NCBI GenBank assembly: GCA_963840235.1
Contig: CAWIYC010000002.1
Location: forward strand, 372,001 to 436,000
Origin: JBBRHQ01 sp963840235
Lineage (GTDB): Bacteria; Actinomycetota; Thermoleophilia; Solirubrobacterales; 70-9
DNA: 64,000 bases
Reading direction: 5' to 3'
In this document: positions 39,572 through 48,092 of the stretch, in pieces
How the letters are laid out: each line of letters begins with the position of its first letter
Position numbering within the stretch: the first letter of the stretch is position 1
The notes under the pieces: model-generated
The model's database searches: none
What the model was told of the DNA's origin: nothing
Seen by the model: the letters and a program-made list of their open reading frames with translations, nothing else
Translations under genes and position numbers: made by a program

Positions 39572-39677
39572 GAGCGGGCGGGAACCCTACTTCAACCGGC
39601 GCGGGCCCGTCCCGGCGCCGCCGGTCCCTCCCCCGGCGATAGTCTGGCGCCCCCGAACCTCCTGAAGGGAGTGCAGG

Positions 39678-39980
39678 ATGCCGAAGGCAGCGCGGACCGC
39701 AGGTGCAGCCGCAACCATGTTCGCGGCGCTGGCGATCTCCTCCTGCGGCGACACCGTGATCGACGACGCCAAGGCCGAGGACGCGATCAGGGACAACGTC
39801 GAGAGCAGCACCAAGGTCAAGGTTGCGGCCGTGGACTGTCCCGCCGACGTCAAGGTCGAGGCGGGGCGGAGATTCGAATGCCTGGTCACCGCGGAGAGCG
39901 GGAGGAAGGCCACTGCAACGCTGAAGATCCTCAACTCGGACGCCGACGTCAGCTTCGTCGCCCTGCGCCCGGTCAAGTAG
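39678..39980 (+). CDS. DUF4333 lipoprotein, second copy
   Basis: This 100-residue paralogue of 36851-37186 has a signal peptide ending in lipobox ISSC (Cys at about 23) and the same domain: AKAEDAIRDNVESSTKVKVAAVDCPADVKVEAGRRFECLV in pieces, with the two conserved cysteines. Function unknown. AGGGAG lies about 10 bases before the ATG. The two copies flank the CoA-ligase/ferredoxin operon. Confidence 0.85.
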   Translation: MPKAARTAGAAATMFAALAISSCGDTVIDDAKAEDAIRDNVESSTKVKVAAVDCPADVKVEAGRRFECLVTAESGRKATATLKILNSDADVSFVALRPVK

Positions 39981-40102
39981 CGGAAGTCACTAGGTTGACG
40001 TAACCAAGCCGCGCCGCAAGGGGCGGTTCGGCAAAATGCGTTCTGGGGACAAGGGGAGATGTCCGGGACGCAGCACGAAAAAGGAGTAGTGAGACCACAC
40101 CC

Positions 40103-41914
40103 GTGAGCCAGACGACCGCGGCCACCGCGCTGACCAAGCATGCCAAGCTGATTTCCTGGGTCGAGGAGATTGCCGCCCTGACCCGGCCCGATTCGATCCA
40201 GTGGTGCGACGGGTCGGCCGAGGAGTACGACCGGCTCGCCCAGGAGCTGGTCGACGCGGGCACCTTCGAGCGGCTCTCGGAGGCGAAGCGGCCCAACTCC
40301 TACCTGGCGCTCTCCGATCCCGCCGACGTCGCCCGGGTCGAGGACCGCACCTTCATCTGTTCCGAGCGCGAGGCTGATGCGGGGCCGACCAACAACTGGA
40401 CCGACCCGACCGAGATGCGGGACACGCTCAACGGTCTCTTCTCCGGCTCGATGAAGGGCCGCACCATGTACGTGGTTCCCTTCTCGATGGGCCCGATCGG
40501 CTCCCACATCGCACACATCGGCGTCCAGCTCACCGACTCGGCCTACGTCGCCGTCTCGATGCGGATCATGACCAGGATGGGCGCCGGCGCGCTCGAGGCC
40601 CTCGGCGACGACGGCGTCTTCGTGCCCTGCGTGCACTCGGTCGGGATGCCGCTGGCGGAAGGAGAGAACGACGTCCCCTGGCCCTGCAACGCCGAGAACA
40701 AGTACATCGTCCACTACCCCGAGACCCGGGAGATCTGGTCCTACGGCTCCGGCTACGGCGGCAACGCCCTGCTGGGGAAGAAGTGCTTCGCACTGCGGAT
40801 CGCCTCGGTGATGGCCCGCGACCAGGGGTGGATGGCGGAGCACATGCTGATCCTCAAGTTGACCTCGCCGGAGGGTGGCGTCAAGTACCTCGGCGGCGCC
40901 TTCCCCTCGGCCTGCGGCAAGACCAACCTCTCGATGATGATCCCCAGCCTGCCTGGCTGGAAGGTGGAGACGGTCGGGGACGACATCGCCTGGATGAAGG
41001 TCCACGAGGACGGGCGCCTCTACGCCGTCAATCCCGAGAACGGCTTCTTCGGCGTCGCCCCGAACACCAGCCCGAAGACCAACCCGAACGCGATGAAGAC
41101 GGTCGCCGAGAGCTCGATCTTCACCAATTGCGCCAAGACCGACGACGGCGATATCTGGTGGGAGGGGATGACCGAAGAGCCCCCCGCCCACCTGACCGAC
41201 TGGCACGGGAACGACTGGACCCCCGAGTCCGAGGCGAGCGCAGCCCACCCGAACGCCCGCTTTACCACGCCCGCGTCGCAGTGCCCCTCGATCGCCGACG
41301 AGTGGGAGGACCCCGAGGGCGTTCCGATCGACGCCTTCCTCTTCGGAGGCCGCCGCGCCACGGTGCTGCCGCTGGTGCACGAGGCGTTCGAGTGGGAGCA
41401 CGCGGTGTTCATGGGCTCGACCATGTCCTCCGAGACGACCGCGGCTGCCGCCGGCGCTGTTGGCGAGCTCCGCTTCGACCCGATGGCGATGCTGCCGTTC
41501 TGCGGCTACAACATGGCCGACTACTTCTCCCACTGGCTGAAGATGGGCCGGCGCGAAGACATCAAGCTCCCACGCGTGTTCTACGTCAACTGGTTCCGCA
41601 AGGGCGCCGACGGCAAGTTCCTCTGGCCCGGGTTCGGCGAGAACAGCCGCGTGCTCGAGTGGATCTTCAGACGCTGCGACGACGAGGCCGAGGCGGTCGA
41701 ATCGCCGATCGGGCTGCTCCCTGCAGAGGGTGCGATCAACGTCGAAGGGCTCGGCATTTCCGATCAGGCGATGAAGGAGCTGACCACGGTGGACGCGACC
41801 CTGCTGCGCGAGCAGTTGCCGCAGATCGAGGAATACCTGGCGAAGTTCGGCGACCGCCTCCCCGCAGAGGTCACGGCCCAGCTCGAGGCGCTGAAGCAGC
41901 GGCTGGCGTCCTAG
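40103..41914 (+). CDS. pckG: phosphoenolpyruvate carboxykinase (GTP)
   Basis: This 603-residue cytoplasmic enzyme converts oxaloacetate and GTP to PEP, CO2 and GDP. Seen: the GTP-type signature FPSACGKTNLSMMIPS with the reactive Cys in the P-loop, the RTMYVVPFSMGP substrate region, the YGGNALLGKKC motif with its Mn ligand Lys, and NWFRKGADGKFLWPGFGENSRVL. GTG start with AAGGAG about 17 bases upstream. A perfect 18-base palindrome follows the stop. It links the C4 acids produced by the acetyl-CoA assimilation genes downstream to gluconeogenesis. Confidence 0.96.
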   Translation: MSQTTAATALTKHAKLISWVEEIAALTRPDSIQWCDGSAEEYDRLAQELVDAGTFERLSEAKRPNSYLALSDPADVARVEDRTFICSEREADAGPTNNWTDPTEMRDTLNGLFSGSMKGRTMYVVPFSMGPIGSHIAHIGVQLTDSAYVAVSMRIMTRMGAGALEALGDDGVFVPCVHSVGMPLAEGENDVPWPCNAENKYIVHYPETREIWSYGSGYGGNALLGKKCFALRIASVMARDQGWMAEHMLILKLTSPEGGVKYLGGAFPSACGKTNLSMMIPSLPGWKVETVGDDIAWMKVHEDGRLYAVNPENGFFGVAPNTSPKTNPNAMKTVAESSIFTNCAKTDDGDIWWEGMTEEPPAHLTDWHGNDWTPESEASAAHPNARFTTPASQCPSIADEWEDPEGVPIDAFLFGGRRATVLPLVHEAFEWEHAVFMGSTMSSETTAAAAGAVGELRFDPMAMLPFCGYNMADYFSHWLKMGRREDIKLPRVFYVNWFRKGADGKFLWPGFGENSRVLEWIFRRCDDEAEAVESPIGLLPAEGAINVEGLGISDQAMKELTTVDATLLREQLPQIEEYLAKFGDRLPAEVTAQLEALKQRLAS

Positions 41915-41932
41915 CCCTCGGCCGGCCGAGGG
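41915..41932. terminator. perfect GC palindrome after pckG
   Basis: CCCTCGGCCGGCCGAGGG starts directly after the pckG stop codon and is self-complementary over all 18 bases. Possible termination or processing hairpin; no T tract. Confidence 0.4.
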
Positions 41933-42041
41933 CGGTCGGGCGAACGTGGATCGACGAGGTGATCCAGGGTGCCCCGGCGCTGGGCCCGGCGACCGGGTTG
42001 CCGGGCGCCCGCGCCGTCCCACGGCGCCTGTGCCGTCGGAA

Positions 42042-42047
42042 TAGACT
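42042..42047 (+). promoter_or_regulatory. -10 element of the TrpB-like gene, leaderless type
   Basis: TAGACT is followed by 6 bases and ATG at 42054. Confidence 0.5.
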
Positions 42048-42053
42048 CGCCCC

Positions 42054-43418
42054 ATGAGCGAGGAAACGACGAAGATCCAGCTGCCCGAGTCCGCGATCCC
42101 GACTTCATGGGTCAACCTGCTGCCCGATCTCCCGGGTGAGCCGCTGCCGCCGCTGAACCCGGAGACGCGGGAGCCGGCGGGGCCACCGGACCTGACCCCG
42201 ATCTTTCCGATGGGGCTGATCGAGCAGGAGGTCTCGGCCGAGCCCGAGATCGAGATTCCCGAGGAGGTTCGCGAGATCTACAGGCTCTGGCGGCCGACGC
42301 CGCTGATCCGCGCCCACCGCCTCGAGCGCGAACTCGACACCCCGGCCCACATCTACTTCAAGTACGAGGGCGTATCGCCGGCCGGCTCGCACAAGCCCAA
42401 CACGGCGGTCCCGCAGGCCTACTACAACCGCGAGGCCGGGATCCGCAAGCTCGCGACCGAGACCGGGGCCGGCCAGTGGGGCTCGGCCCTGGCGCTCGCC
42501 TGCCGGCTGTTCGAGATGGAGTGCGAGGTGTTCATGGTCGGCGTCTCCTATGACCAGAAGCCCTACCGCCGGGCGATGATCGAGACATGGGGCGCGACGG
42601 TGCACCGCAGCCCGTCCGAGTTGACCGAGGCGGGCCGCTCCCAGGCGGAGCACACCACCGGCAGCCTCGGCATCGCGATCTCGGAGGCGGTCGAGGTTGC
42701 GGCAACCAGCGAGGACACCAACTACTCGCTCGGCTCGGTGCTGAACCACGTCTGCCTGCATCAGACCGTGATCGGCACGGAGGCGATCGCGGCGATGGAG
42801 ATGGCAGGGGAGTACCCCGACGTCGTCGTCGGCTGTGTCGGTGGCGGCTCAAACTTCGCCGGCATCGCCTACCCCTTCGTGCGCGCAAACCTGCGCCAGG
42901 GCAAGACCACCCGCTTCGTCGCTGCCGAGCCCGCCGCCTGCCCGACCCTGACCCGCGGCGTCTACGCCTATGACTTCGGCGACACCGTAGGGATGACCCC
43001 GCTGATGCCGATGTACACGCTGGGGCACGACTTCGTGCCCCCGCCCGTGCACGCAGGAGGGCTGCGCTACCACGGGGACGCTCCCAGCCTCTGCGCCCTG
43101 GTCAAGGCGGGGATGGTCGAGGCCAGGGCGATCTCCCAGAACGCCGCCTTTGAGGCCGCGGTGCGCTTCGCGGGCTGTGAGGGGATCATCCCGGCACCGG
43201 AGCCCGCCCACGCGATCCGGGCCACCTTCGACGAGGCCGAGGCGGCGAAGGAGGCGGGGGAGGAGCGGGTGATCCTGGTCAACGTCTGCGGCCACGGCCA
43301 CTTCGACATGGCCGCCTACAGCGCCTACCACGCCGGCCAGCTCGAGGACCTCGAGTTCTCCGAGGCCGAGATGGAGGCCGCCCTCGAGCGCCTGCCCGAG
43401 GCACCCGCCATCGCTTAG
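42054..43418 (+). CDS. TrpB2-type tryptophan synthase beta-like protein
   Basis: This 454-residue PLP enzyme of fold type II has the PLP-lysine motif GSHKPNTA, GAGQWGSALALA, CVGGGSNFAG (phosphate loop) and VNVCGHGHFDM near the C terminus. The extra N-terminal segment (WVNLLPDLPGEPLPPLNP) and the overall length identify the TrpB2 group, which works without a TrpA partner and can condense serine with indole. No other trp gene is adjacent. ATG at 42054 fits the leaderless spacing. Confidence 0.88.
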   Translation: MSEETTKIQLPESAIPTSWVNLLPDLPGEPLPPLNPETREPAGPPDLTPIFPMGLIEQEVSAEPEIEIPEEVREIYRLWRPTPLIRAHRLERELDTPAHIYFKYEGVSPAGSHKPNTAVPQAYYNREAGIRKLATETGAGQWGSALALACRLFEMECEVFMVGVSYDQKPYRRAMIETWGATVHRSPSELTEAGRSQAEHTTGSLGIAISEAVEVAATSEDTNYSLGSVLNHVCLHQTVIGTEAIAAMEMAGEYPDVVVGCVGGGSNFAGIAYPFVRANLRQGKTTRFVAAEPAACPTLTRGVYAYDFGDTVGMTPLMPMYTLGHDFVPPPVHAGGLRYHGDAPSLCALVKAGMVEARAISQNAAFEAAVRFAGCEGIIPAPEPAHAIRATFDEAEAAKEAGEERVILVNVCGHGHFDMAAYSAYHAGQLEDLEFSEAEMEAALERLPEAPAIA

Positions 43419-43469
43419 CCCTGCTCCCGGGCGGGTTCTCTGGACGCGAAACCCCCCGCAGGCTTCGCT

Positions 43470-43505
43470 GAAGGGTTTGACCACCCATGGGGGGCCAAAC
43501 CCTTC
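43470..43505. repeat. palindromic repeat, copy D (minus orientation)
   Basis: GAAGGGTTTG (43470-43479) pairs with CAAACCCTTC (43496-43505), with a CCC-ATG-GGG inner stem. Read on the minus strand it continues into CTTCAGCGAAGCC, the same tail as copies A-C, so it belongs to that family in the opposite orientation. Confidence 0.7.
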
Positions 43506-43549
43506 AATCGACGATGCCGCTCGCTTCAATCGACGATGCCGCTCGCTCC
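43506..43549 (+). repeat. 22-bp tandem duplication
   Basis: AATCGACGATGCCGCTCGCT occurs twice head to tail with a 22-base period, directly after palindrome D. The second copy contains an ATG in frame with the following nucleotidyltransferase remnant. Confidence 0.85.
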
Positions 43550-43568
43550 AGGAACTGAATTCATAGCG

Positions 43569-43865
43569 GTGGCCCTCCTCCTCGACGTCAAGACACTCGA
43601 GAAGGGAGCGAACTTCACCTTCGAGACGCCCTACGGGGATTTCGACGTCCTTGCTGAAGTCGCCGGAATCCACTCCTTCGAGGAGCTGCGATCTGCAGCG
43701 GACGAGCACGAGATCGCCGGCCTGACCGTCAAGGTGGCATCGCTCGATCATCTGATTGCGATGAAGCGGGCATCCAATCGCCCCAAGGACCGCAACATTC
43801 TCGAGGAGTACCTGGTTATCGCCGACCACGAGGACCGGAGCGGCGCGGACCGGGGCGACTCCTAG
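43569..43865 (+). pseudogene. nucleotidyltransferase (AbiEii-like) C-terminal remnant
   Basis: About 98 residues match the C-terminal part of small AbiEii/DUF6036-type nucleotidyltransferases: FETPYGDFDVLAEVAGI, LTVKVASLDHLIAMKRASNRPKDRNILEEY. The N-terminal GSxD catalytic motif that should come first is missing, and the reading frame instead emerges from a tandem repeat. GTG at 43569 or ATG at 43536 could start it. It overlaps the convergent lyase gene by 4 bases. A decayed toxin-like gene is the likeliest reading. Confidence 0.6.
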
Positions 43866-44914
43866 GACCCGTAGGCCTCGGCCAGCTCCGGGTCCTTCTC
43901 GGCCAGCATGTCGGCCAGCTCAACCATGACCTTGCACTGCTTCCAGGTGGCGTCGTCCTGCATCTTGCCGTCGATCATGTGGACGCCGCGGCCGTCGGGG
44001 ATCGCCTCCAGGACCTTCCTTGCGAAGCGGACCTCCTCCGGCGGGGGGCTGAAGACTTTCTTGGCGATGTCAATCTGCACCGGGTGCAGCGACCAGGCTC
44101 CGACGCAGCCCATGAGGAAGGCGGCACGGAACTGGGTTTCGCAGCCGGCGGTGTCCTTGATGTCGCCGAAGGGTCCGTAGAAGGGCAGGATCCCGGTCGC
44201 GGCGCAGGCATCGACCATGCGTCCGATCGAGTAGTGCCAGAGGTCCTGCTGGGCGCTGACCCGGCTCTCACCAGGGTTCTCCGGATCCTCCGGATCCTCC
44301 ATAACCCGGTAGCCGGGGTGTCCGCCCCCGACCCGGGTCGTCTTCATCCGGCGCGAGGCCGCGAGATCGGCAGGTCCGAAGCTCATCCCCTGCATTCTCG
44401 GGCTGGCGGCGGCGATCTCCTCGAGATTGACCACGCCCTGGGCCGTCTCCAGGATCGCGTGGACGAGGATCGGGCGCTCGAGCCCGGCCTTGGCCTCGAG
44501 TTGGGCGAGCAGGCGGTCTACGTAGTGGATGTCCCAGGCGCCCTCCACCTTGGGGACCATGACCACCTCGAGGACGTCGCCGATCTCGGTCACGAGTGTC
44601 GTCAGGTCGTCGAGGACCCAGGGGCTCTCGAGCGAGTTGACCCGGGTCCATAATGCTGTTTGGCCGAGGTCGGACTCCTTCGCCGCCTTGACCAGCCCCG
44701 CGCGAGCCGCCTCCTTGCGGTCAACCGGGATCGCGTCCTCGAGGTTGCCGAGGAGGATGTCGGTCTTGGCGGCGATGTCCGGCGCCTTGGCGACCATCTT
44801 CTCGTTGGAGAAGTCGAGGAAGTGGATCATCCGCGACGGCTTCACCGGTATCTCCCGCAGCGGTTCCGGGGCCCCGATCGCCATCGGTGCGAAGAAGTCT
44901 CTGGGGTTTCTCAC
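43862..44914 (-). CDS. HpcH/HpaI-type CoA lyase, probable L-malyl-CoA/beta-methylmalyl-CoA lyase
   Basis: This 350-residue TIM-barrel lyase of the CitE/HpcH superfamily has RMIHFLDFSNEKMVAKAP, LLGNLEDAIP with the metal-binding Glu/Asp region, VMVPKVEGAWDI, HAILETAQGVVN and MSFGPADLAASRR. In the ethylmalonyl-CoA pathway this enzyme splits beta-methylmalyl-CoA to glyoxylate and propionyl-CoA and can condense glyoxylate with acetyl-CoA. The role is supported by nearby genes for crotonyl-CoA carboxylase/reductase, a mutase and a MaoC hydratase. Citrate-lyase-like or other beta-hydroxyacyl-CoA activity cannot be excluded. Confidence 0.75.
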   Translation of the reverse strand: MRNPRDFFAPMAIGAPEPLREIPVKPSRMIHFLDFSNEKMVAKAPDIAAKTDILLGNLEDAIPVDRKEAARAGLVKAAKESDLGQTALWTRVNSLESPWVLDDLTTLVTEIGDVLEVVMVPKVEGAWDIHYVDRLLAQLEAKAGLERPILVHAILETAQGVVNLEEIAAASPRMQGMSFGPADLAASRRMKTTRVGGGHPGYRVMEDPEDPENPGESRVSAQQDLWHYSIGRMVDACAATGILPFYGPFGDIKDTAGCETQFRAAFLMGCVGAWSLHPVQIDIAKKVFSPPPEEVRFARKVLEAIPDGRGVHMIDGKMQDDATWKQCKVMVELADMLAEKDPELAEAYGS

Positions 44915-45006
44915 GGCGTCGAAATCTACATGGGTGCCCGGGTCGGGGCATTGACCGGCGCCGCCCTCCGTTTGCCGCTGGACCGGCCGCTAGATTGAGC
45001 TGCCAG

Positions 45007-45514
45007 ATGGTGTTGATGGACGATCGCGGCAGCACCCAGGACTGGCTGCTCCCGGAGGACCGCGAGAGCGTTCCTGCCGACGTCGGCCCCGTCCGCTCCC
45101 GACGAGCGGATAGAGGAGGCCCTCTGCCTGGCCCGCGCCTCGGCCGAGGTCGCGGTCGAGGCCGAGCAGCGGGCGCTGCTGGCGGGGAACGAGTCGGAGG
45201 CGCGGATGCAGCAGATCCTCTACGTGGCCCGCGCCTCGGCCGAGGTCGCGGTCGAGGCCGAGCAGCGGGCGGCGAAGGCCGGAAACGATGCCGAGATACG
45301 TCTCGGCGAGTTGGCTGAGCGGGTCGAGATGGCGCTGGCGAAGATCGAGGCCAGGGAGAGGGCCACCCGCCGCCGCGCCTTCGAGGCCGAGCGCGAGGAG
45401 GAGACGCTTCGCAGCTTCGGTCGCCGCGCCGATCGCATCGTCCGCCGGCTGCGCCAGCTGGAGCAGGCTCCTGCGATTCTCAGCCGACGGCCTGCGCAGG
45501 CGCGATCAGGCTGA
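45007..45514 (+). pseudogene. frameshifted coiled-coil protein with a 32-residue repeat
   Basis: The N-terminal part starts with ATG at 45007 (VLMDDRGSTQDWLLPEDRESVPADV). The rest of the gene is in the next frame (+1), from about 45090 to the stop at 45514, reading APDERIEEALCLARASAEVAVEAEQR. That frame contains two copies of a 32-residue heptad-like repeat (ARASAEVAVEAEQRA, encoded at 45131-45175 and 45227-45271, identical over 45 bases with a 96-base period) and a long charged helix. No start codon lies in the second frame before 45206. Either a frameshift broke the gene, the sequence has an error, or only the 102-residue product from ATG 45206 is made. Function unknown. Confidence 0.55.
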
Positions 45515-45949
45515 GGGCCCGAGGCCGCCCGCGCGCCGCAGCTGCTCGCGGTCAAGGTGGAACTCGACCCGGCTGAGCCGGCCCCCGCTGAAGAACCAGG
45601 CCGCGCCCCCCTCGCTGGTCATCTCCGCGCCGCCGCGCGAGGAGCGGCCGCTCATTCGGATGAAGTCGACGACGCAGTCCGGGCTCGCCTCGACCAGGTC
45701 CTCGACCTCGATCCCGACGTCCTCGAAGGCGCTCAGCCAGTCCGCCCAGACGGCGATCACCCCCGCCACTCCGGTGGAGTCGGCGTGAAATCCGCCAGCG
45801 CCCGCCATCATGCATTCGAGCCCGGGATCGGCGACCTCCTCGAGCACCCCCACCAGGGCGTCCCGGCTCTTCCGGTCGCCGAGCACGGAGCCGCCGCTGG
45901 AGATCATCGCCGCGTGGATCCGCTGCACGGTGGCCAGGTTCGACTCCAT
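45506..45949 (-). CDS. SnoaL/NTF2-like protein
   Basis: This 147-residue protein has an NTF2-like layout: an N-terminal helix ATVQRIHAAMISSGG, a VGVLEEVADPGLECMM segment, then strands with VEDLVEASPDCVVDFIRMSGRSSRGG and a C-terminal FSGGRLSRVEFHLDREQ. It probably binds a small hydrophobic ligand or acts as an isomerase/cyclase. ATG at 45949 is chosen because residues further upstream look non-coding; GATACT lies 6 bases upstream. Convergent overlap of 9 bases with the coiled-coil pseudogene. Confidence 0.7.
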   Translation of the reverse strand: MESNLATVQRIHAAMISSGGSVLGDRKSRDALVGVLEEVADPGLECMMAGAGGFHADSTGVAGVIAVWADWLSAFEDVGIEVEDLVEASPDCVVDFIRMSGRSSRGGAEMTSEGGAAWFFSGGRLSRVEFHLDREQLRRAGGLGPSA

Positions 45950-46065
45950 CCCGGCAGTATCGCCCAGGCCCTCCCGGGCGAGCGCCGCAGCTATCCTTGG
46001 CGCACTCGCGCGCGCCCTCGTGCCACATTCTGGAGCGCGCCAAAACGACCCCACGGACAGGAGAA

Positions 46066-47277
46066 ATGGCCGTAGCAACCGACGCTTACAGCGAGAAGAC
46101 GGAGATCCAGCGCGACATCACCGAAATGGTGCGCCAGTTCGCCGACGAGCAGATCATCCCCAATGCCGAGCACTACGACCACGAGGACTCCTTTCCGGAG
46201 CCGATCGTCGAGCAGATGAAGGAGCTGGGGCTGTTCGGGGTGACGATCCCCGAGGAGTACGGGGGCATGGGGCTCGACCTGACCACCTACGCGATGATCG
46301 TCGAGGAGCTCTCACGCGGCTGGATCTCGATCTCGGGCGTCGTCAACACCCACTTCATCGGCTCCTATCTGCTGATGAAGTTCGGCACCGACGAGCAGAA
46401 GGAGCACTTCCTGCCGAAGATGGCGACCGGCGAGATCCGCGCCGCCTTCTCGCTTTCTGAGCCGGAGGTCGGCTCCGACGTCCAGGGGATCAAGTCCTCG
46501 GCAAAGCTCGGTGAGGACGGCAAGTGGGAGCTGAACGGCCAGAAGATGTGGGTCACAAACGGGCTCGGCTCGGGGGTCGTCTTCGTCCTGATCAAGACCG
46601 ACCCGAAGGCCGAGCCTCCCTACAAGGGGATGACCTGCTTCATCACCGAGAAGGAGCCCTGGGTGGAGGAGAACACCGGCGATTTCGCTGGGTTGAAGAT
46701 CCCGCCGAAGATCAAGAAGATGGGCTACAAGGGGGTCGAGTCCACCGAGCTCGTCTATGACGGCTACCGCTGCCCGCCGGAGCGCATCCTCGGCGGCGAG
46801 GCCGGGGTCGGCGAGGGCTTCGTGCAGATGATGGATGCGCTCGAGGTGGGCCGCGTCAACGTCGCCGCCCGAGGCGTCGGCATCGCCCAGCGGGCCCTCG
46901 AGCTGGCGCTGCGCTACAGCCAGGAGCGCAAGACCTTCGGCAAGCCGATCGCCCAGCACCAGGCGATCCAGTTCAAGCTCGCCGACATGGCGACCAAAAT
47001 CGAGGCCGCGCGCCTTTTGACCCTGAAGGCGGCGAGGATGAAGGACGCAGGCGAGCGCTCCGACCTCGAGGCCGGGATGGCGAAGCTGCTCGCCTCGGAG
47101 ACCGGCAAGGAGGTCGTCGAGGAGTGCTTCCGCATCCACGGCGGCTACGGCTACTCGAAGGAGTACGAGATCGAGCGCCTCTACCGCGACGCGCCGCTGC
47201 TGCTGATCGGCGAGGGCACCTCCGAGATCCAGCGCATGGTCATTGGCAAGAAGCTCCTGCAGCGCCACAGAATCTAA
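46066..47277 (+). CDS. acyl-CoA dehydrogenase, candidate methylsuccinyl-CoA dehydrogenase
   Basis: This 403-residue FAD enzyme has the family signatures FSLSEPEVGSD (FAD/substrate), WVTNG, RVNVAARGVGIAQRALELALRYSQERKTFGKPI, HGGYGYSKEYEIERLYRDA and the catalytic Glu region IGEGTSEIQR. ATG at 46066 follows CAGGAG. Acyl-CoA dehydrogenases oxidise the alpha-beta bond and pass electrons to ETF. In this neighbourhood it may turn methylsuccinyl-CoA into mesaconyl-CoA, the step between the mutase and the MaoC hydratase, although it is shorter than the 550-residue proteobacterial enzyme. A general short- or branched-chain role is the alternative. Confidence 0.85.
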   Translation: MAVATDAYSEKTEIQRDITEMVRQFADEQIIPNAEHYDHEDSFPEPIVEQMKELGLFGVTIPEEYGGMGLDLTTYAMIVEELSRGWISISGVVNTHFIGSYLLMKFGTDEQKEHFLPKMATGEIRAAFSLSEPEVGSDVQGIKSSAKLGEDGKWELNGQKMWVTNGLGSGVVFVLIKTDPKAEPPYKGMTCFITEKEPWVEENTGDFAGLKIPPKIKKMGYKGVESTELVYDGYRCPPERILGGEAGVGEGFVQMMDALEVGRVNVAARGVGIAQRALELALRYSQERKTFGKPIAQHQAIQFKLADMATKIEAARLLTLKAARMKDAGERSDLEAGMAKLLASETGKEVVEECFRIHGGYGYSKEYEIERLYRDAPLLLIGEGTSEIQRMVIGKKLLQRHRI

Positions 47278-47379
47278 ATTCCGGCCGAATGCTCGCTTCC
47301 GCGAGAGCTCGCCACCATAGTCAAATGAGCCTGCGAGCTCCCGCTCTCGCGTCCGCTTCGGCCGGGTTGTCGGTGGCTC

Positions 47380-48081
47380 GTGGTTGAAGCGTCGGCCGCG
47401 CTTATCTCGGGGGCCAACCGGGGAATCGGGCGGGAGGTCGCCCGCCAGCTCGCCGGACTCGGGTACCACGTGTTGCTGGGATCGCGCGACCTCTCGCCCG
47501 GGGAGCGGGAGGCGGGCGGGATCGAGGCCGAGGGCGGCTTGGTCTCGGTGGTCGAGCTCGACGTAGCCGACCAGGAGAGCGTCGAGCGCGCCGCCCGCGA
47601 CCTCAGCGCCGATCCCGGCCGCCTCGACGTCCTCGTCAACAACGCCGGCGTCTACGGGTCCTTCGCCGGCGTCGGCGACTTCGACCTCGACGAGGCGCAC
47701 GCGGTCCTCGAAACGAACCTCTTCGGCGCCTGGCGGTTGACCCAGGCCATGCTCCCGATGCTTCGCTCGAGCCCTCATCCCAGGATCGTCAACGTCTCCA
47801 GCGGCGGTGGCCAACTGGCTGAGATGGGAGGGGGGAGGGCCGCATACCGGGTCTCGAAGGCGGGCCTGAACGCCCTCACCAGGGTGCTCGCCACCGACGA
47901 GGCCGGCTCCGGAATCCTCGTCAACTCGCTCTGCCCCGGCTGGGTGAGGACAGACATGGGCGGGGAGAGCGCTCCCCGATCGGTCGAGGAGGGTGCCGAC
48001 ACCGCCGTCTGGCTGGCGACCCTGCCCGACGGAGGCCCCGGCGGAGGCTTCTTCCGCGACCGCGAGCCGATTCCCTGGTAA
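47380..48081 (+). CDS. short-chain dehydrogenase/reductase (carbonyl reductase-like)
   Basis: This 233-residue SDR has SGANRGIGREVARQLAG (cofactor binding), LVNNAGVYG, a catalytic Ser in VNVSSGGG and YRVSKAGLN. The pattern LNALTRVLA...GILVNSLCPGWVRTDMGG is close to plant-type carbonyl reductases. GTG start at 47380 without clear ribosome-binding site. Substrate unknown; lies between two candidate ethylmalonyl-CoA pathway genes. Confidence 0.85.
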   Translation: MVEASAALISGANRGIGREVARQLAGLGYHVLLGSRDLSPGEREAGGIEAEGGLVSVVELDVADQESVERAARDLSADPGRLDVLVNNAGVYGSFAGVGDFDLDEAHAVLETNLFGAWRLTQAMLPMLRSSPHPRIVNVSSGGGQLAEMGGGRAAYRVSKAGLNALTRVLATDEAGSGILVNSLCPGWVRTDMGGESAPRSVEEGADTAVWLATLPDGGPGGGFFRDREPIPW

Positions 48082-48092
48082 GACACAGGATC

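Noticed and set aside
44887..45318. 143-residue plus-strand protein at the start of the coiled-coil region
   Set aside because: After about codon 65 it becomes Arg/Gly-rich while the neighbouring frame carries the repeated heptads. It was kept only as the first part of a frameshifted gene.
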